From: JBEIUL01 sp044356865 | Lineage (GTDB): Bacteria > Planctomycetota > Phycisphaerae > Phycisphaerales > SM1A02 | Direction of reading: 5' to 3' | NCBI GenBank assembly: GCA_044356865.1 | Contig: JBIKVN010000075.1 | Location: 1 to 12,928, forward strand | Length of the DNA: 12,928 nucleotides | Part shown: piece after piece, positions 1 to 7,533 of the stretch | Layout: each line of letters starts with the position of its first letter | How positions within the stretch are numbered: position 1 is the stretch's first letter | The notes under the pieces: model-generated | Told to the model about the DNA's origin: nothing | The model's database searches: none | The model's input: the letters and a program-made list of their open reading frames with translations, nothing else | Translations under genes and position numbers: made by a program

Positions 1-1094
1 GTCTTCATGTTGCAGCCGCCGCTCGCGTGATGCGCGAGCATCTGGCTCGGCGTCCAGAACATCTCGCGGAAGCCGCCGAGCGAGACCCGCGTCGGGGCGA
101 TGCCCTTCTCGCGCATCGCGGCGCTTGCGATGAGCACCTCGAGCGTGAGGTCGACGTTCCGCCCCGCCGGATCCACGAGGTACGCCAGCGGCGCCGGATC
201 GCCCTCGCCGCGCGGCGGCCCCGGCACGAGAAACGGCTCGAGCGCGTCCGTCGTCACCACCCACGGCGAGATGCTCGTCGCGAAGTTCTTCGCGAGAAAC
301 GGCCCGAGCGGCTGGTACTCCCACTTCTGGATATCGCGGGCGCTCCAGTCGTTCACGAGGCAGAACCCGAAGATCCGCCGCCACGCGTCGGCGACGGGAA
401 TCGTCGAGCCGAGCTCGTTCCCCTCGCCCACGAAGAAGCCGACCTCCAGCTCGTAGTCCATCAGGCGGCTCGGACCGAAGCCCGGCGGGCCCTCGTCGCT
501 CGCGACGGTCTGGCCGTGCGGCCGCACGATGGGCGTCCCGCTCGGCACGATCGAACTCGCCCGGCCGTGGTAGCCGATCGGCACGTGCTTCCAGTTCGGC
601 AGCAGCGGATTCGTCGGGCGGAACATCGAGCCGACGTTCGTCGCGTGATGCAGCGACGCGTAGAAGTCGGTGTAGTCGCCGATCGCGAAGGGCAGCAGTT
701 CCGTCACCGCCTCCGGCCCCGTCAACGGATGCAGGCACGCCTCGACGTCCTTCCGCCGCGGCGAGCCCTCGGCCAGCAGGCCCGCAACCGCCACGCGCAG
801 GCAGCGCCGCACCGGGGCCGGCAGCGCCGCGACCGCGGCGCAGTCGCCGAGGAAGACGTACTCAAGGCGTGTCGCGTCGACGTCGTCGCCGGCGATGGCC
901 GCGAGATCAAGCAGGCTCCTATCGGCCGCAAGATCCAGATCGAGCGCGAAGTCACCGATCCGCACCGCGACCACCGGCTGGCCGGTGTCGATCGAGCCGA
1001 ACGGCAGGTTCTGGATCGGGAAGTCGCCGTTCGCATCGTTCGCGCCCGCGACGAACGACCGCAGCGCCGGATCGGCCGGATTCACGCCACTCAT
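1..1094 (-). CDS. fahA: Fumarylacetoacetase (3' end cut by window start)
   Basis: Hydrolyses 4-fumarylacetoacetate to fumarate and acetoacetate, the last step of tyrosine/homogentisate catabolism in the cytosol. 364 codons are visible, and about 50-60 C-terminal residues should lie outside the window (family usually about 420). The family signature is intact: YTDFYASLHHATNVGSMFRP at residues 141-160 supplies the equivalents of the metal ligand Asp (D143), Tyr (Y145), catalytic His (H150) and Arg (R159). DYELEVGFFVG at 213-223 gives the metal ligands E215 and E217. NDWSARDIQKWEY at 248-260 gives ligand D249 and Q256, followed by K269. The last visible residues, HHASGGCNMKT, match the conserved HHxxNGCNLRxGD segment. 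The ATG at 1094 is supported by the family N-terminus and by overlapping the upstream gene's stop as ATGA, which implies translational coupling. No homogentisate dioxygenase is in view; it could lie beyond position 1. Confidence 0.97.
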   Translation of the reverse strand, partial: MSGVNPADPALRSFVAGANDANGDFPIQNLPFGSIDTGQPVVAVRIGDFALDLDLAADRSLLDLAAIAGDDVDATRLEYVFLGDCAAVAALPAPVRRCLRVAVAGLLAEGSPRRKDVEACLHPLTGPEAVTELLPFAIGDYTDFYASLHHATNVGSMFRPTNPLLPNWKHVPIGYHGRASSIVPSGTPIVRPHGQTVASDEGPPGFGPSRLMDYELEVGFFVGEGNELGSTIPVADAWRRIFGFCLVNDWSARDIQKWEYQPLGPFLAKNFATSISPWVVTTDALEPFLVPGPPRGEGDPAPLAYLVDPAGRNVDLTLEVLIASAAMREKGIAPTRVSLGGFREMFWTPSQMLAHHASGGCNMK

Positions 1095-2020
1095 CGCCCG
1101 ACCCCCTCGCCCGCCGGCAGCAGGCCACCGGCCCGCAGGTCGCCGATCGGCTCGTCGACCGAGCACGACCCGAACGAGTGCACGAACCGCTCCCGCGCCG
1201 CCCGCACCTCGGCGACGCTCACCTTCCGGTCGCGCCACGCGAGCGAATCCTCGCGGAACGAGAACGACCCGGGACTCTCGTCGGCCAGCATCTCGGCCAG
1301 TTCCGCCTCGCCGATCCGGTCCTCGGCGACAAGGCAGCAGCCGAGGAAGAAGTTCAGGAACCCGTGCTGGCGGCAGCCGACCGAGGTCGCCTCGTGGCGA
1401 TAGGGATGGTGCAGGCCGGCGGTCGCCTTGAGCGGCACGTCCGCGGCCCGGCAGGCGAAGACGAACCGTGCGACTTCTTCCGGCGACGGGTGATCCGTCG
1501 GCGTGAGCCCGCCGGTCCGGATCTTGGCCCCGACCGCAAGATCCGCCAGGCTCGTGATGAGCCCGCGGGGGTCTCTTTTGGCGTCGATCTCGATGTAGGG
1601 GAAAATCTCGTCGTCGAGCGTCTCGATCGCCTCGTCGATCTCGTCGGCCGAAGCCGCCTTGAACTCGACGGTGTCGATGAGGGCCGAGCCCGCCCCCGCC
1701 ATCGCGTGCCGCTCGTTGAAGCGACCGACCGCCTCGACCCCGCGCTCGAAGTCCGGATCGCCCGCCGGCGGCAGCAACCCGCTCACCGGCCAGGCGTCGT
1801 CGTGGCCGGGTCCGTTCACCGGCGGCAGCAGCGACTCCGCAGCGGCGTCGAACTCCTTGAGCCGCGAGGCGGGCACGACCATGCGGGCGAGGATCCACGA
1901 TTCGGGGCCCGCACGGTACCTCGCGAAGTTCGCGACCGCCGGCCCCATGTCGAGTTTCGCGGGCGGGAAGAGCCCCGCGTAGTCGAGGCTCCCGTCAAGC
2001 AAGGCGAGGGTCGAGCGCAT
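1091..2020 (-). CDS. Conserved protein of unknown function coupled to fumarylacetoacetase
   Basis: 309 residues, ATG start at 2020; I cannot assign a function. It reads as a soluble protein, with no signal peptide or membrane segment. Conserved-looking blocks are LDYAGLFPPA near residues 13-22, PYIEID near 141, GAKIRTGG near 163-170, and a striking FKATAGLHHP-like block (VPLKATAGLHHPYR) near 196-209 followed by a GFLNFF segment. Alternating strands and helices with a Lys/His-rich motif late in the chain would fit a TIM-barrel-like enzyme, but that is inference. Its stop overlaps the start of fahA by 4 bases, so the two are almost certainly co-translated and a role linked to aromatic amino acid breakdown is likely. 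From memory, proteins with the KATAGLHHP motif occur as hypothetical proteins in several phyla. No Shine-Dalgarno site is seen; an 18-base inverted repeat (CCGGG arms, 2021-2038) lies just upstream. Confidence 0.9.
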   Translation of the reverse strand: MRSTLALLDGSLDYAGLFPPAKLDMGPAVANFARYRAGPESWILARMVVPASRLKEFDAAAESLLPPVNGPGHDDAWPVSGLLPPAGDPDFERGVEAVGRFNERHAMAGAGSALIDTVEFKAASADEIDEAIETLDDEIFPYIEIDAKRDPRGLITSLADLAVGAKIRTGGLTPTDHPSPEEVARFVFACRAADVPLKATAGLHHPYRHEATSVGCRQHGFLNFFLGCCLVAEDRIGEAELAEMLADESPGSFSFREDSLAWRDRKVSVAEVRAARERFVHSFGSCSVDEPIGDLRAGGLLPAGEGVGR

Positions 2021-2039
2021 CCGGGCAAGATAACCCGGC

Positions 2040-2072
2040 GCCGGCCCGGGCCGGCCGTCACCCGGCCGTCAC
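2040..2072. repeat. 16-base palindrome next to an 11-base tandem duplication
   Basis: GCCGGCCCGGGCCGGC at 2040-2055 is a perfect palindrome. CCGGCCGTCAC occurs twice in tandem at 2051-2061 and 2062-2072. The second copy carries the stop codon of the lipoprotein gene (2069-2071), so the duplication sits exactly at that gene's end. There is no T-tract, so this is not a convincing terminator. Confidence 0.5.
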
Positions 2073-3481
2073 GACGCGGGTCCGGCCTTCTTCGCGAGCC
2101 ACTCCGCCAGCGGGTTCGGCAGCGGCCGCCGCTTCCGGTTCTCGGCGGCGAACCTCGCCATCGGCCCCGCATCGCCCTTCTCGGCAAGGGTGGCGACCGC
2201 CGCGTCCCACTCCTTCCGGATGTCCTCGGGCATCGCCGCCAGCAGCAGGCAGTAGTCGGCGAGGGCGTTCCCGTCGAGGATGGTCGATCCGAACAGCCGC
2301 TCCTGCTCGGCCGCGTCCGGCTCCGACCAGTTCGCGAAAAACACCGGCGAGAAGATGATCGTCCGGTTGTTCGCGTCGAAGAGGCGGGTCTTGAAGACGA
2401 CCTCGCCGGTCTTCTCGTCCCATTCGCCGTTCGTGAGCCACGGCCTCGCCCCGGTCTTGAGCCGCACGTCGACCTCGGTCGGCTTCGCCCGTCGCCGCGG
2501 GTCGACGCCGTAGGGCGGCGGAAGCGAAACCGACATCGAGGCCGCCCCGCCCTTCCGGATCTTCGCCTTGTCCTCCTCGCCGATCGCCGGCGAGGCAAGC
2601 AGCACCGCGTCGCGGGCCTCGGAGGGGGAGCTTGCCCAGAGGAGGAATCCGAAGCCGAGTCCCACGAGCTGCGGCGTCGAGAGCGAATCGATGTCGGGGT
2701 TGAACTTCTGCACCTGCCGCAGGATCGCCGGGATCAGCACCCGGTCGGCGGCCCACTTCCGTTCCTCGGCCGAGGCGTTGCCGTCGCTGCCGAGGAGCAG
2801 CAGCTTCTGAAGCTCGCCCGCGTCGAGGATCCCCCGCTCGCCGAGCAGCATCAGGAGCGGCAGGAAGGTCCGCTGCCGGAAGCGCTCGTCGTCGGTCATC
2901 GGGCGGAAGTCGTCGGTCTCGCGGATCCGGGCCCCGATCCGCTGGCTCTGCACCGAGGCCTGCGCCGACGAGTACATCATCATGCCGGTGCCGAAGAGCG
3001 GCACCAGCACCTGCTCAACCTGCGCTTTCCATTCCTCGCGGCGCGACGGGTCCTTGATGCGCTCGGCGCTCCAGGCCCCGAAGAGCCGCAGCCAGAGTTC
3101 GCCGGCGTCCATGCGGGCCCGGAACGCCCGCCACTCGTCGGCCGGCTCGGCCATGGCCTCGTAGTAGAAGCGGCTCGCGCCGAGCGAGGTGCGGATCTCG
3201 GACAACCCGTTGCGGTTACCCAGTTCGCTCGGCAGGGCCGCCCCGAACTCGCCCTCGACCCGCTGGCCTCCGGTGTCCTCGTCGGCGACCGGCTCGGCGG
3301 CGTACGCCGTCCGGAGGCGGGCGAGGTCCTGCTCGCCAAGTTCGTTCGCGGCGAAGGTGCGGGCGGCCGCGGCCCCGGTCGCGTCGGTCGCGACGCGGAC
3401 CTTGCGGTTGGCGCAGCCGGTCATGAGGCCGAACGGGAGCAGGACGAGGAGGAACGGGATGGCGAGCGGCGGTCGCGTCAC
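2069..3481 (-). CDS. Predicted lipoprotein of unknown function
   Basis: 470 residues with a GTG start. The N-terminus is a lipoprotein signal: one Arg, a hydrophobic run (LAIPFLLVLLPFGLM, residues 6-20) and a lipobox MTGC with the lipidated cysteine at C23. The mature part is expected to be anchored in the membrane and exported. It is rich in Arg, Glu and Ala with no motif I recognise. There is a mainly helical region (about 100-330), a proline-containing segment SLPPPYGVDP near 345, and a likely beta-rich patch around 370-410 (GEVVFKTRLFDANNRTIIF). It lies 54 bases downstream of the polyphosphate:AMP phosphotransferase gene and 48 bases upstream of the 309-residue protein, all on one strand, so it may share a transcript with them. 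The start is chosen because it places the signal at the N-terminus; no ribosome site is visible. The CDS is well supported by length and by the signal; the function is unknown. Confidence 0.86.
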   Translation of the reverse strand: MTRPPLAIPFLLVLLPFGLMTGCANRKVRVATDATGAAAARTFAANELGEQDLARLRTAYAAEPVADEDTGGQRVEGEFGAALPSELGNRNGLSEIRTSLGASRFYYEAMAEPADEWRAFRARMDAGELWLRLFGAWSAERIKDPSRREEWKAQVEQVLVPLFGTGMMMYSSAQASVQSQRIGARIRETDDFRPMTDDERFRQRTFLPLLMLLGERGILDAGELQKLLLLGSDGNASAEERKWAADRVLIPAILRQVQKFNPDIDSLSTPQLVGLGFGFLLWASSPSEARDAVLLASPAIGEEDKAKIRKGGAASMSVSLPPPYGVDPRRRAKPTEVDVRLKTGARPWLTNGEWDEKTGEVVFKTRLFDANNRTIIFSPVFFANWSEPDAAEQERLFGSTILDGNALADYCLLLAAMPEDIRKEWDAAVATLAEKGDAGPMARFAAENRKRRPLPNPLAEWLAKKAGPAS

Positions 3482-3535
3482 GGGGGCGTGATTCTACGGC
3501 AGCGGCGATCGCGTTTCCCGGGCGGATCCGGGGCC

Positions 3536-5002
3536 TCACCGCGCCTTCCGCACCGCCCGCTCGATCGCCTCGCGCAACGTCCGCAGCACGAGCACCCGGG
3601 CCAGACGCTTGTCGTCGGCGGGCAAGACCGTCCACGGCGCCCTGCCGGTCGAGGTCCGGGCGAACATTTCCTCGGCCGCGTTTTCGTAGGCCGGCCGCTT
3701 CGCCGAGTTGCGGATGTCCTCGTCGGTGAACTTGTATTTCTTGTACGGGGTTTCCTTACGCGCGGCGAAGCGCCGGGCCTGCTCGGCGGCCGAGATCTCG
3801 AGCCAGAACTTCACGACGACCAGTCCCCGCTCCCGCAGGTTCCGCTCGAACTCGACGATCTCGCCGTAGCCCCGCTTCCAGTCGGCCTCGGCCGCGAAGC
3901 CCTCGACCCGCTCGACGAGCACGCGGCCGTACCACGAGCGGTCGAAGATCGCGATGCGCCCGGCCCTCGGCACCCGCGTCCAGAAGCGGCGCAACCAGTG
4001 GAAGCGCCGCTCGTCCTCGCTCGGGGCCGCGATCGGATGGACCTCGTACTGGTAGGCCGGCAGCGCCCGCACGATGCGACGGATCGCCCCGCCCTTTCCC
4101 GCCGCGTCGTGGCCCTCGAAGACGATGACCGCCCCCACCTCGCGCCGCTCGGCCCGCCGCATCGCGGCCCGGAGCGCCTCGGCCTCGAGGGCGGCCTCGG
4201 CGTCGAGGCTCCAGGCGTCGTGGCCCGACCGGGCCTCGGGTTCCCGCGCGGCCGGCGCGGGAAGCTCGGCGAGGATCCGGCCCGCCGGGAGCGGCGCGAG
4301 CTCGGGCACCGGCGACGGACGCGGCGCGCCCCCGAGCCGCCCGACGATCGCGTCGCGGATCGCCCCGAACGCGACGAGGTCGCGCCGCCGCGGATCGCCG
4401 CCGTCGATCGAGGTCCACGGCGTGTCCGGCCCGCCGGTTGCGGACTGCAGCTCGACCGCGACCTCGGCGACGCGGCGACGCTCGCGGTGCAGGAAGCGGT
4501 CGATCGCGTCCGGTCGCCAGCGCCTCCGGACCTCGGCCCGCTCGGCGAGCACCCACTCATCGACGCTGAAGTCGAGCTTCACGAGCAGCATCCCGTCGTC
4601 GACGAGCGTCCGCTCGAACGCGGCGAGGCGCTCGAGCCGCCGCCGCCAGGCCTTCCCCTTCAGGTCGCCGACCAGCCGGTCCCGGGCCGCGTCGCGGATC
4701 CAGCCGCCGTAGTGGATCCCGATCGACCCCCGCGGGGGCAACCGGCACCAGTAAGGCCACATCGCCGGCCGTCGCCGCTCGGCGTCGTCGCGGTCGTGAT
4801 AGGTCGCGAAGCGGAGGTAGCGAGCGTCGAGCCACTCCGAGCAGCGGTCGTAGACCGCCTCGATGCCGTGCTCGTCGTTGCCGGCGAAGAGGATGGTGAC
4901 CGCGAAGTCGCGCTCCCGCAGCTCGAACTGGGCGTTCAGCAGCTCGATGCGCAGGATGTCGCTGCGCCGCTCGAACTCGGCCCGATCGATCGGTTCTTCC
5001 AT
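3536..5002 (-). CDS. pap: Polyphosphate:AMP phosphotransferase (PPK2 class II, two-domain)
   Basis: Transfers phosphate from polyphosphate to AMP, giving ADP; a cytosolic enzyme of nucleotide and polyphosphate balance. 488 residues from the ATG at 5002, the usual size for the two-domain class. The C-terminal PPK2 domain (about 260-488) has the full active site: Walker A FEGHDAAGKGG (K303), Walker B IAIFDRSWYGR (D354, R355), and the lid segment RKETPYKKYKFTDEDIRN (415-432). The N-terminal domain (about 10-220) has the same fold signature but its P-loop reads FAGNDEHGIEA (39-49), with no Walker lysine, so it is probably structural. The frame stays open upstream to 5176, but that would overlap the Sel1 gene, so 5002 is preferred; a GTG at 5020 adding six residues is possible. 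Spacing is 61 bases from the Sel1 gene and 54 bases to the lipoprotein gene. Confidence 0.95.
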   Translation of the reverse strand: MEEPIDRAEFERRSDILRIELLNAQFELRERDFAVTILFAGNDEHGIEAVYDRCSEWLDARYLRFATYHDRDDAERRRPAMWPYWCRLPPRGSIGIHYGGWIRDAARDRLVGDLKGKAWRRRLERLAAFERTLVDDGMLLVKLDFSVDEWVLAERAEVRRRWRPDAIDRFLHRERRRVAEVAVELQSATGGPDTPWTSIDGGDPRRRDLVAFGAIRDAIVGRLGGAPRPSPVPELAPLPAGRILAELPAPAAREPEARSGHDAWSLDAEAALEAEALRAAMRRAERREVGAVIVFEGHDAAGKGGAIRRIVRALPAYQYEVHPIAAPSEDERRFHWLRRFWTRVPRAGRIAIFDRSWYGRVLVERVEGFAAEADWKRGYGEIVEFERNLRERGLVVVKFWLEISAAEQARRFAARKETPYKKYKFTDEDIRNSAKRPAYENAAEEMFARTSTGRAPWTVLPADDKRLARVLVLRTLREAIERAVRKAR

Positions 5003-5063
5003 GCGGGTCTCGTGTCCCACGCGACGCCTTGTCCCTCGGTGACGGGCAAGGGCACCCTCGCCG

Positions 5064-5612
5064 TCATTCGACCATGGTGACTGCACGGTGGCTGGCCATC
5101 CAATCTCCGCATCGGCGGTCGACCTCACGCCGCGCATCGCCGTCGAGCCGCGACTCGATCGTCGCGACCCGATCACCCCACCGCCGGCCGCCGAGGTCGG
5201 CCAGGCGGGTCCAGACCGCGGCCTCGACGAGATCGCCCCGCTCGAGGGCGTCGCCCGAAAGCATGATCATCGCACCGGCGTGGCCGAGATCCGCCGCCCG
5301 AAGCGCCCAGTAGCGGGCCTCCTCGATCGACTCGGGATCCTCGCCCCTGGCCCGGTACATTCCGGCCAAGGCCGCCGCCGCCGGGGCATGGCCCCGCATG
5401 CCGGCCTCGGTCCACAAGGCGATCGCCTGCCGCTCGTCGCGATCGACGCCATCGCCCTCGATCAGGCACACTCCGTATTGAAAGAGCGCCTCGCAATTGC
5501 CCGACTCGGCCTCGATCCGCAGCGAGTCGAGATCGGTCGGCTCGAAGAGGGCGACCGGAACCGCGACGGCGGTCACCAGGACGAGCGCGGCGATGGGCGT
5601 CTTCAGGTCCAC
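5064..5612 (-). CDS. Sel1-repeat protein with N-terminal membrane anchor or signal
   Basis: 182 residues with a GTG start and a clear ribosome site (GGAGG, 8 bases upstream). Residues 4-22 (KTPIAALVLVTAVAVPVAL) form a signal peptide or single membrane helix. After it come about three Sel1-type TPR-like repeats of about 36 residues, near 37-73 (ALFQYGVCLIEGDGV, ALWTEAGMRG), 75-110 (AAALAGMYRARG, ARYWALRAADLG) and 111-142 (AGAMIMLSGDALERG, AAVWTRLADLG). Such solenoids act as protein-protein scaffolds, here presumably outside the cytoplasm. It has no catalytic motif, and its partner cannot be told. It is the first gene of the minus-strand run leading to the polyphosphate enzyme and diverges from the dockerin protein gene across 328 bases. 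Confidence 0.87.
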   Translation of the reverse strand: MDLKTPIAALVLVTAVAVPVALFEPTDLDSLRIEAESGNCEALFQYGVCLIEGDGVDRDERQAIALWTEAGMRGHAPAAAALAGMYRARGEDPESIEEARYWALRAADLGHAGAMIMLSGDALERGDLVEAAVWTRLADLGGRRWGDRVATIESRLDGDARREVDRRCGDWMASHRAVTMVE

Positions 5613-5620
5613 TCGGAAAG

Positions 5621-5625
5621 CCTCC
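5621..5625 (-). promoter_or_regulatory. Shine-Dalgarno site of the Sel1-repeat gene
   Basis: The minus strand reads GGAGG here, 8 bases before the GTG at 5612. This supports GTG as the start of the Sel1-repeat gene. Confidence 0.7.
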
Positions 5626-5928
5626 GGCGGGGCAGCGGGAGGAGTATGGCATCGGACGGCGGCCGCGCGAAGGATCGATCGCTCGAAGTTCGACGAATTG
5701 CCGATCCGAACCGGCCGAGGCGCGGGGGCCGGTCCGGGAATCGCCGGGGACGGCCGTCCATGCCCGGTCTGGTGGCGAGTTCGGGCGCCGTTGCCGGTGC
5801 CGGTGCCGGTGCCGATGACCGAGTCGCCTCGCGTGGTGCCGCCGCTTCCGACCGGTTAGCGTGACTGACTTCCGGAGCCCGTCGCCCCGTCGTCGAGGCG
5901 TCCCGAGCCCCGAACCGCCCTACCTCCC

Positions 5929-5932
5929 GGAG
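5929..5932 (+). promoter_or_regulatory. Shine-Dalgarno site deciding the dockerin protein start
   Basis: GGAG ends 8 bases before the ATG at 5941. Another ATG at 5934, in a different frame, lies only one base from it and opens a frame without protein character, so 5941 is the start. Confidence 0.65.
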
Positions 5933-5940
5933 TATGAAAG

Positions 5941-7343
5941 ATGCCCCGCCCTGCCGTTTGTTGGCGTGCGTCGATCCTGTTGGCTCTCGCCTCGGCCGCG
6001 GCCACCCCGTCGGCGTCGGCCCGCAAGGATTGCGTCCCCGAATGGATCCCCGGCGTCGGCGGCACCGGCCCCGACTCGGGCCTGGTCGGGGGCATGACCC
6101 TGCACGATGGCGGCAATCCGCTCGAGTGGTTCTTCGGCGGCAGTTTCACCTCGATCGGCGGCGTGCCGGCGGCGCGGATCGTGAAGGCGACGCCGACCAA
6201 GGCCGGCGGCCTCGAGTTCACCCAGCTCGGCGGCGGCCTCAGCAACGCCGAGTGCTATTCGATGGCGAGCTTCGAGGGCAGCGTCTTCGCCGCGGGCTAC
6301 TTCGACCTCGCCGGCGGTGTGCCCGGCACCGCGAAGCTCGCCCGCTGGGACGGCTCGCAGTGGCACTCGGTCGGGGCGGCCCTCGAGGGCGGACTCAACC
6401 AGCTCTGGGGGCTCACGGTCTGGAACCGTCCGGGCGGCAGCGATCTCTTCGTCGCCGGCAACTACACGAACATCGGCGGATCGGGGGCGAACTTCTTCGC
6501 CCGCTTCGACGGCACCTCGTTCCACCCGGTCGGCGGCGGACCGATCGCGGGCAACGTCCCGCTCATCGTCTTCACGAGCCACGTGCACGACGACGGCACC
6601 GGCCCGGCCCTCTACATCGGCGGGCGATTCACCTCGGTCGACGGCGTGCCCGCGAGCCGCATCGCCCGCTGGAACGGCACGGGCTGGTCGGCCCTCGGCA
6701 GCGGTGTCACCGGCTCGGGCTCGACGCCGTCGGTCAACACCCCTTGGTCAAAACCATGGTCACCTTCGACGACGGCACGGGCCCGGCGCTCTATGTCGGC
6801 GGGCAGACCTTCACCACGGCCGGCGGCCAGCCCGCCAATCGCGTCGCCAAGTGGAACGGGAAGACCTGGTCGGCGGTCGGCGACGGCTTCGCGAACGGCA
6901 TCGTCTGGAAGCTCGCGGTCTTCAACGACGGGTCGGGCGACGCCCTCCACGCGTTCGGGACCTTCACCGCGTCCGGCGCGACCCCGATCAACCGCATGGC
7001 GAAGTGGAACGGCACCGCGTGGGAACCGTGGGGCGGCGGCGCGAACGGCACGGTCTTCAACGCCCTCGTGATTCCCGGCGAGGGCGAGGTCGGCGACCGG
7101 CTCTGCCTCGGCGGGCAGTTCACGACGATCGGGGCGGACACGCGAGTCCGCCTGGCGCTGTACCAAGGGTGCGCGATTGACGGCGACATCCCCGGCGACC
7201 TGAACGGCGATGGGGTGGTGGACGCGGCCGACCTCTCGATCCTTCTTGCGGCATGGGGCACGTCCGATCCGGTCGCGGACATCAATGGCGACGGGACGGT
7301 GGACGGGACGGATCTCACGACGCTGCTCGCGAACTGGAGTTGA
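5941..7343 (+). CDS. Secreted seven-repeat propeller-like protein with dockerin-type C-terminus, frameshifted
   Basis: The protein is read in two frames. The first runs from the ATG at 5941 to about 6741 (267 codons) and the second from about 6744 to the TGA at 7341-7343 (199 codons). One extra base in the CCCC run at 6740-6743 would join them into about 467 residues. Residues 1-28 are a signal peptide (cleavage likely after ASA). Seven repeats of roughly 45-55 residues follow, each built as hydrophobic-xGGxFTxxGG, then RIARWNG-W-ALGxG. Examples are LYIGGRFTSVDG (224-235) and, after the break, LYVGGQTFTTAGG (284-296). Seven units suggest a seven-bladed propeller. The end holds two calcium-loop motifs, DLNGDGVVDAADLSILL (from 420) and DINGDGTVDGTDLTTLL (from 447), typical of dockerin-like domains. 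The break may be a sequencing error, a mutation, or less likely programmed slippage. Ligand and partner are unknown. Confidence 0.85.
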
Positions 7344-7533
7344 GCGGGACAGGCCGGCGCGTTCCTGGTCACCCACCTACGCGGTTGCGTGTCTCGTCGC
7401 GAGCGTCCTCGCCCGGGCCGCCGGACGATTCCTCTCGATCGGCGGCGGTGTCGGCACGGGAGGCGTCGCGCTGGTCGCCCTCGGGCTGACGGCGGGGTTC
7501 TCCTGGTACGAGCGGAGCAATCCATAGTGGAGG
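7344..7533. other. Gene-free stretch with an orphan hydrophobic frame
   Basis: I find no gene with a start here. On the plus strand the frame ending at the TAG at 7525-7527 reads as two hydrophobic stretches (YAVACLVASVLA, then GGVALVALGLTAG) and a short polar tail, with high third-position GC, but no ATG, GTG or TTG begins it. It may be a gene remnant or chance. Confidence 0.4.

Larger units (their letters stand above)
5613..5940. other. Divergent intergenic region
   Basis: 328 bases between the Sel1-repeat gene (minus) and the dockerin protein gene (plus). It must hold both promoters, but I see no confident -35/-10 pair on either strand. The only repeat is a short tandem of GCCGGT, three exact copies at 5793-5810 followed by GCCGAT. 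Open frames crossing it are Arg/Pro-rich and have no protein features, so I call no gene here. Confidence 0.6.

Noticed and set aside
869..5080. A 1403-codon open frame on the plus strand, antisense to the fumarylacetoacetase, unknown, lipoprotein and PPK2 genes
   Set aside because: It is Arg/Pro/His-rich with no domain, and mirrors four genes with clear signatures on the other strand. Long antisense frames are expected at this GC content.
5856..6245. 129-codon minus frame and other small frames around the dockerin gene start
   Set aside because: Overlap the signal peptide and first repeat of the plus-strand gene; no ribosome site or protein features.
6742..7071. Continuation of the first frame of the dockerin protein as a genuine C-terminus
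   Set aside because: After 6743 this frame becomes Ser/Arg/Thr/Pro-rich noise while the repeat and dockerin motifs continue in the neighbouring frame.
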